This document shows positions 59,646-64,000 of a stretch of 64,000 nt of DNA, in pieces. The DNA is from Geobacter sp. OR-1 (GTDB taxonomy: Bacteria > Desulfobacterota > Desulfuromonadia > Geobacterales > DSM-12255). Each line of letters begins with the position of its first letter. Within the stretch, counting starts at the first letter, position 1. The notes beneath the pieces were generated by a model that searched no databases, was not told where the DNA came from, and saw nothing but the letters and a program-made list of their open reading frames with translations. The position numbers and the translations under genes are program-made. The stretch spans positions 23,830 to 87,829 of the forward strand of contig NZ_BAZF01000018.1 in assembly GCF_000813145.1 (NCBI RefSeq). Direction: 5' to 3'.

Positions 59646-60767
59646 TCAGCAACGTTGAAGGAGAAATGCAGCGATGCGGCTGCATGCATGGCCGTCACCG
59701 TATGGGTTGTGGGCGCGAGACATGCCTTGATACTCATTGGGATCATCGAGCAGCAGCAAAGCCTCGCGAACAATTGCATCTTCATTCGTTCCGACAAGCT
59801 TGACCGTCCCGGCATCAACCGCCTCTGGCCGCTCAGTGGTGTCTCGCATTACCAGTACAGGCTTGCCCAGCGAGGGCGCCTCTTCCTGCACACCGCCGGA
59901 ATCTGTGATTATTATGTACGAACGGTCCATAAGGTAGACAAAAGGAAGATAATCAAGAGGTTCAATAAGATGAATCCGCTGATTGTTGCCAAGAATACGC
60001 TTGACCGGCTCCTGTACGTTGGGGTTCAGATGGACTGGGTAGACAATCTCTACATCTTCGCGCTCGGCAATGGTTGTAAGAGCCCTACATATCCGTTCAA
60101 AACCTTCACCGAAATTTTCCCTTCTGTGACCGGTAACAAGAATCAGCCGACGAGAAGTATCCAGAAACGAGAATTTATCAGCAAACTTTGTTGTCAGGGT
60201 CTTGTCGAGCCTCAAACGGTTCGCTACTTCAAGCAGCGCATCAATCACAGTGTTGCCTGTTACATGGATTCGCTCTAAAGGAACGTTCTCATGCAGCAAG
60301 TTTTGTCTTGCCTTTTCCGTAGGAGCAAAATGAATTGTAGTGATTGCACCGGCGAGTTTTCGGTTCATCTCTTCCGGCCATGGTGAATAGATATTACCGG
60401 TTCGCAAGCCTGCCTCGACATGACAGACTGGAATCTTTTCATAATATGATGCAAGAGCAGCAGCAAAGGTAGTCGTGGTGTCGCCATGCACCAGAACATA
60501 GTCGGGACGCCACTGTCGCAATACCTGGCGCATACCTAGAAGAACATTGCTGGTGATATCGGTAAGATCCTGCCCCGGTTTCATCAAATCCAAGTCGAAA
60601 TCAGGTACAATGCCAAACAGTTCCAACACATGATCAAGCATCTGGCGGTGCTGAGCGGTTACACAAACGCTGGTTTCAAATAAAGAAATTGCTTTGAGTG
60701 CGGCAACAACCGGGGCCATTTTTATGGCCTCTGGCCGGGTTCCGAAGGTTATCAAAACTTTTTTCAT
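59646..60767 (-). CDS. wecB: UDP-N-acetylglucosamine 2-epimerase (non-hydrolysing)
   Basis: WecB interconverts UDP-GlcNAc and UDP-ManNAc. The 373-residue protein begins [20 protein letters not shown] and has [37 protein letters not shown] and [20 protein letters not shown], all family signatures including the UDP-binding residues. GAGGGAATAG precedes the ATG. No wecC (ManNAc dehydrogenase) is seen nearby, so ManNAc itself, or a product made elsewhere, may be used. It heads the lower-GC right-hand section. Confidence 0.94.
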   Translation of the reverse strand: MKKVLITFGTRPEAIKMAPVVAALKAISLFETSVCVTAQHRQMLDHVLELFGIVPDFDLDLMKPGQDLTDITSNVLLGMRQVLRQWRPDYVLVHGDTTTTFAAALASYYEKIPVCHVEAGLRTGNIYSPWPEEMNRKLAGAITTIHFAPTEKARQNLLHENVPLERIHVTGNTVIDALLEVANRLRLDKTLTTKFADKFSFLDTSRRLILVTGHRRENFGEGFERICRALTTIAEREDVEIVYPVHLNPNVQEPVKRILGNNQRIHLIEPLDYLPFVYLMDRSYIIITDSGGVQEEAPSLGKPVLVMRDTTERPEAVDAGTVKLVGTNEDAIVREALLLLDDPNEYQGMSRAHNPYGDGHACSRIAAFLLQRC

Positions 60768-60787
60768 CTATTCCCTCATATTCAGAA

Positions 60788-60922
60788 ATGATCAATAGGG
60801 TCACGCCACTTGGGCCAAAAGTACTGGCGAGGTACGAAAAGCTCACCGAAACCTATGAAGCGTTATTACAGACGGCAGCAGCCATAATAGCTTTCAGAAA
60901 AAGTAGCCATTATTTAGGATAA
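60788..60922 (+). pseudogene. C-terminal remnant of an IS5-like transposase
   Basis: A 44-codon plus-strand frame beginning RVTPLGPKVLARYEKLTETY and continuing EALLQTAAAIIAFRK resembles the C-terminal tail (RYEKxxxxY...) of DDE transposases of the IS5 group. It is opposite to every gene around it and no other transposase sequence adjoins it. The rest of the 162-base gap (60768-60929) shows nothing recognisable. The call rests on pattern memory only. Confidence 0.45.
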
Positions 60923-60929
60923 GCTCTTA

Positions 60930-61721
60930 CTATATCCAGCTTTTCAGGTACCTAAAATAATATCTCAACCGAGTTTTCAAGTGGTATTCCCAACTGCTTC
61001 GATATTTCTCGACAGCAGCAAACAAATGGTCAATATTTTCGGAGTAAAGCTGTCGATGATTCTCAAAAAGTTGCCGATACATTGCCTGTTGTTTTTCGTC
61101 AGTAAGGTTCGTGGTTCTTGAACTATTTTTCACCCGATAATAAAAAAGCACTTCAGGTATTCTGTGTACGGACCGCCCCAACTCTATCAATGAGAGCCAA
61201 AAATCCCAATCCTCCCAACCGAATTTCATATTTACATTATAACCACCGGTATGCTCCCAATCACTTTTTCTGAACATTGCCGAAGCACAGATGTGATTTG
61301 CCAAGAGCAAATCTCTTTCTGAAAAATCAGAAACAACAAACCGGCCTCTCTTTGCTCCGAAAAAATCCACAAGAGAGCAGACTATCCCGACTTCTGGCTT
61401 CTCATCAAGGATTACGACCGCTTTTTCAAGTGAAGTCGGGGCAATCTTATCGTCAGCATCGAGAGGGAATATATATTCTCCTGCTGCCGCACTTATGCCG
61501 ATATTTCGAGCAACGCCAGGTCCCTGATTCTTGATTGATATCACTTTAGTATTCGGCTTGCTGTAAGCGTCGAGAAGTGCATTGGTTGACTTGTCAGTCG
61601 AACCATCATTGACAATAATTATTTCAATATCCTGCAACGTTTGGTTAAGAACGGAATCTACCGCTTCATCCACATATGCTCCCTGATTAAAGCAGGGTAT
61701 GACTACAGTCACCTTAGGCAT
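60930..61721 (-). CDS. GT2 family glycosyltransferase
   Basis: A 263-residue GT-A enzyme: KVTVVIPCFNQGAYVDEAV, IIIVNDGSTDKSTNALL and the DXD-like FPLDADDKIAPTS, with the acceptor segment WEDWDFWLSLIEL. The C-terminus is basic and aromatic-rich. It is 15 bases downstream of the next GT2. Its composition is visibly more AT-rich than the genes to its left. Donor and acceptor are unknown. Confidence 0.83.
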   Translation of the reverse strand: MPKVTVVIPCFNQGAYVDEAVDSVLNQTLQDIEIIIVNDGSTDKSTNALLDAYSKPNTKVISIKNQGPGVARNIGISAAAGEYIFPLDADDKIAPTSLEKAVVILDEKPEVGIVCSLVDFFGAKRGRFVVSDFSERDLLLANHICASAMFRKSDWEHTGGYNVNMKFGWEDWDFWLSLIELGRSVHRIPEVLFYYRVKNSSRTTNLTDEKQQAMYRQLFENHRQLYSENIDHLFAAVEKYRSSWEYHLKTRLRYYFRYLKSWI

Positions 61722-61736
61722 AAAACCCCAACAGCT

Positions 61737-62801
61737 TCAGTAATGAGATCTTTTGCATTGATATACCATTTTCGACACATAATCGAACAGATGCTGATAA
61801 GTAAATTTAAACGTATAACTCAGACCGGTCCAGGCGTTTACGACAGCTTTGGGGGGAGAAAATATCCGCCAAGTCCACTGTCCCTGTATTATTGACCTTA
61901 AACATAAACGAAACCATCGCTCACAAAGAACGTAGGAAAACTGCGGTTCGGGGTAAATTTTCTGTGAATCATTTGCTTTCTTGAGCTTATTGAGCCAAGC
62001 ACCTGCACCAACAAAGAAAGAGGGATTATCTTGATGTGTTAAAGAACCAAATGACTGATGCAGTAATAACTCATCTTCTGAAGGTTCAATCCCGAGCCTT
62101 CTAATCTGCGCCAATCGCACCTTGCCCGCGGTAGCTTTCTGCTCATCTGCCCGTTGCTGAGAAACCTGAGAGGAATGATATCTATAGAGCACAAGCATTT
62201 CCGGAAGACTGCAAACTTCACAATGATCAACAGCTCTGGACCACAGCTCAAAATCTTCCGCATGTCTGAATGCCGGATCGTAATATAGGTTGCCATCCTG
62301 GAAAAGTTTTCTACGAAACATTACCGAAGGATGGCCGATTACTGAGTCGAACAGAAGTTCGGATCTGAATAAATCCGGGTCAGTGGGGAATCTACAGACT
62401 AAGCCTGATTCATCACCAATAGACCTAAACCATGTACCGCAGATACCGACTTCAGGGTGTCTATCCAAAAAGGCTGCCTGCTTCGACAAACGTTCCGGCA
62501 AGCTGATATCGTCACAGTCCATACGAGCAATATATTCGCCCTTTGCCTGCTCAATACCTTTATTAAGTGATGCAATCAGACCAAGGTTGGTTTCGTTATG
62601 AACAAGTCTGATGCGAGGATCAGTATAAGACTTGATGATATTTACGCTGTCATCAGTAGAACCATCGTTTATAATGATGAATTCTAAATCGGTAAGTGTT
62701 TGGTTCAGAATGCTTTCAATGGCGCACTTAAGATACTGTGCGCCGTTATAAACTGGCATGAGAACTGATATTTTTATATCTTTGAATAACTGCTTAATCA
62801 C
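61737..62801 (-). CDS. GT2 family glycosyltransferase
   Basis: A 354-residue transferase with ISVLMPVYNGAQYLKCAIES, FIIINDGSTDDS and ARMDCDDISLPERL. HAEDFELWSRAVDH is the acceptor region. The extra C-terminal 80 residues are helical and partly hydrophobic. The start is GTG at 62801 and overlaps the next gene's stop by four bases (GTGA), so the two are coupled. It lies in the AT-rich right-hand part. Confidence 0.83.
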   Translation of the reverse strand: MIKQLFKDIKISVLMPVYNGAQYLKCAIESILNQTLTDLEFIIINDGSTDDSVNIIKSYTDPRIRLVHNETNLGLIASLNKGIEQAKGEYIARMDCDDISLPERLSKQAAFLDRHPEVGICGTWFRSIGDESGLVCRFPTDPDLFRSELLFDSVIGHPSVMFRRKLFQDGNLYYDPAFRHAEDFELWSRAVDHCEVCSLPEMLVLYRYHSSQVSQQRADEQKATAGKVRLAQIRRLGIEPSEDELLLHQSFGSLTHQDNPSFFVGAGAWLNKLKKANDSQKIYPEPQFSYVLCERWFRLCLRSIIQGQWTWRIFSPPKAVVNAWTGLSYTFKFTYQHLFDYVSKMVYQCKRSHY

Positions 62802-63700
62802 TGCACATACGACCTAGTGAATTTATTACCTTTGAACAAGAATATTGGCCTGATGACTGGGAACAGCAACTCTGATAAACTGAAAATATTAAACGTAGCA
62901 ATACCAATAAAAGTAAGTAATATCGCTTTAACATTAAACATATCAAGCATCATATCCATTAGAGAGTAGTTTATCCCCACTTGTCTCCATCCTATGCCTT
63001 CGTTTTCTGATCTTTTTGCCAAGCTTGACACTGTGTATAAATGCGAATGGTAGTCCTTGGCTTTATGCTGAAAGACCACCTTGAAGCCTTTTTCAACAAC
63101 CTTCTTCTGAAATACCTTATCTTCGCTCATCTCAACTCGTCCAAGCCGGTTCTGCTCCCACACGCTTTTGCGAACTGCACATGAAGTAAATGAGACCCCA
63201 ATATTGTCATACTGGCGTCTCCACCTTGCACAGTCCCTGGTATAGTAAAAGAAGCTGATTTTATCCCAATAAAACAGCCTGCGATCATGAGGCATAGTAT
63301 CGGCTCCCTGAACAATAGCAACTGACGGATCGGCAAACGGCTCGATCAGATTTTCCAGCCAATCATCCCCAACGGGTACTGCATCTTGAGAAATCGCAAC
63401 TACAAATTCGCCTTGTGCCAACTCGAACCCATAGTCGCGGGTAAGTCCGAAATTGAATTCGTTAGAGGGGATTTGATACAGTCGGGCAGGAAGGTTTCTC
63501 AATAAATCAAGTGTTCCGTCAGTAGATCCTGAATCCACCGCAATCACTTCAAATCCAAAAGAAACTCGTTGAGATAACACTGTTTTCATAGATTCTTCAA
63601 ACAGGTTACCCCCATTTTTTGTTAAATATATAACTGAAACGCAAATTGACACTACTTGATACCATTTTTGTGATATTTTAGACCTTGATGATTTCAACAA
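62798..63700 (-). CDS. GT2 family glycosyltransferase with C-terminal membrane segment
   Basis: A 300-residue transferase with CVSVIYLTKNGGNLFEESM, VIAVDSGSTDGTLDLL, GLTRDYGFELAQGEFVV and ISQDAVPVGDDWL, a rhamnosyltransferase-like pattern. A hydrophobic stretch (AILLTFIGIATFNIFSLSEL) near the end suggests membrane association. The annotated TTG at 63700 is uncertain; a start within the next 20 codons is possible. It lies 14 bases from a partial gene at the right edge. Confidence 0.8.
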   Translation of the reverse strand: MLKSSRSKISQKWYQVVSICVSVIYLTKNGGNLFEESMKTVLSQRVSFGFEVIAVDSGSTDGTLDLLRNLPARLYQIPSNEFNFGLTRDYGFELAQGEFVVAISQDAVPVGDDWLENLIEPFADPSVAIVQGADTMPHDRRLFYWDKISFFYYTRDCARWRRQYDNIGVSFTSCAVRKSVWEQNRLGRVEMSEDKVFQKKVVEKGFKVVFQHKAKDYHSHLYTVSSLAKRSENEGIGWRQVGINYSLMDMMLDMFNVKAILLTFIGIATFNIFSLSELLFPVIRPIFLFKGNKFTRSYVQ

Positions 63701-63714
63701 CTAAAGATAAGGCC

Positions 63715-64000
63715 CTATAAAATCAAAGTAGAAAATTTTCTTGTTGACTCGTCTAAGACAAAAACGACGTAGTCACCATAAGACTTAATATTTGCAGGTA
63801 AATCGGAATACGAGTTCGCATAGGAAATATTTATCCCATTTTCGCCGGTATAAAACCTGAAAAATTTGTTGCCTTGAAAATACCAGTCTTTTACATATCG
63901 ATCCTTAGCGACTATGAATATTGATTTCCCATTGCATTTACCTGATTCTATCGCCGATACTATTGTTTCACGAGCCGAATTGGCGACACGCAATCCATCT
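63715..64000 (-). CDS. C-terminal end of an unidentified protein, truncated by the right edge
   Basis: The frame is open from the stop at 63715 to base 64000, giving 94 codons of a longer gene whose start lies beyond the window. The visible part reads GKCNGKSIFIVAKDRYVKDW and later NIKSYGDYVVFVLDESTRKF, mixed alpha/beta with no membrane helix. It may be the end of a larger polysaccharide protein, for instance a membrane GT-C enzyme with a soluble tail. I do not recognise a family. Confidence 0.5.
   Translation of the reverse strand, partial: DGLRVANSARETIVSAIESGKCNGKSIFIVAKDRYVKDWYFQGNKFFRFYTGENGINISYANSYSDLPANIKSYGDYVVFVLDESTRKFSTLIL

Overview
The window looks like chromosomal DNA of a Geobacter-type member of the Desulfuromonadales/Geobacterales. 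This is inferred from gene order and protein style only; no search was run. Nearly all genes in the first 26 kb and the last 28 kb lie on the minus strand. The exceptions are a five-gene exporter operon with two following small genes (26.3-36.3 kb) and a short transposase remnant near 60.8 kb.

1-26 kb is core information-processing and amino-acid biosynthesis. In transcription order (right to left) it holds leuB, two different aspartate-semialdehyde dehydrogenases, truA, rplM-rpsI, argC, a YgiQ radical-SAM protein, a tRNA block (Thr-Tyr-Gly-Thr) feeding into tuf, rpmG, tRNA-Trp, secE-nusG-rplK-rplA, an L10 leader, rplJ-rplL, an attenuator-like hairpin, rpoB-rpoC, a strong terminator, and then a separately promoted str operon (rpsL-rpsG-fusA-tuf). 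The second tuf runs off the left edge. The two tuf genes are about 98.6% identical over the shared 832 bases.

26-36 kb (plus strand) is a YbhGFSR-like ABC-2 exporter: an HlyD-type adaptor, a protein with two ATPase domains, a large AsmA-like DUF748 protein (frameshifted) and two permeases. A string of small perfect hairpins, a minus-strand DUF3343 gene, a small membrane protein and a DciA-like (DUF721) gene follow.

36-64 kb is a surface-polysaccharide cluster, almost entirely on the minus strand. It has about a dozen glycosyltransferases, a Wzx-like flippase, polytopic GT-C/YfhO-like membrane proteins and WecB. Its most distinctive part is a compact set rfbF-rfbG-rfbH, a split transketolase pair, a short-chain dehydrogenase, then (after a membrane protein) an RmlC-like 3,5-epimerase and a second dehydrogenase. 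The first three should give CDP-4-keto-3,6-dideoxyglucose. The thiamine-diphosphate enzyme next to them suggests that a two-carbon unit is added to the 4-keto carbon, giving a branched-chain sugar. That is the best candidate here for little-described chemistry.

Four long genes are each broken by a single-base shift at a homopolymer (about 29625, 38957, 40061 and 48613). Either the assembly has homopolymer errors or these surface genes are decaying or phase-variable. The right edge (from about 60.9 kb) is visibly more AT-rich than the rest and carries an IS5-like remnant, which fits recent acquisition.
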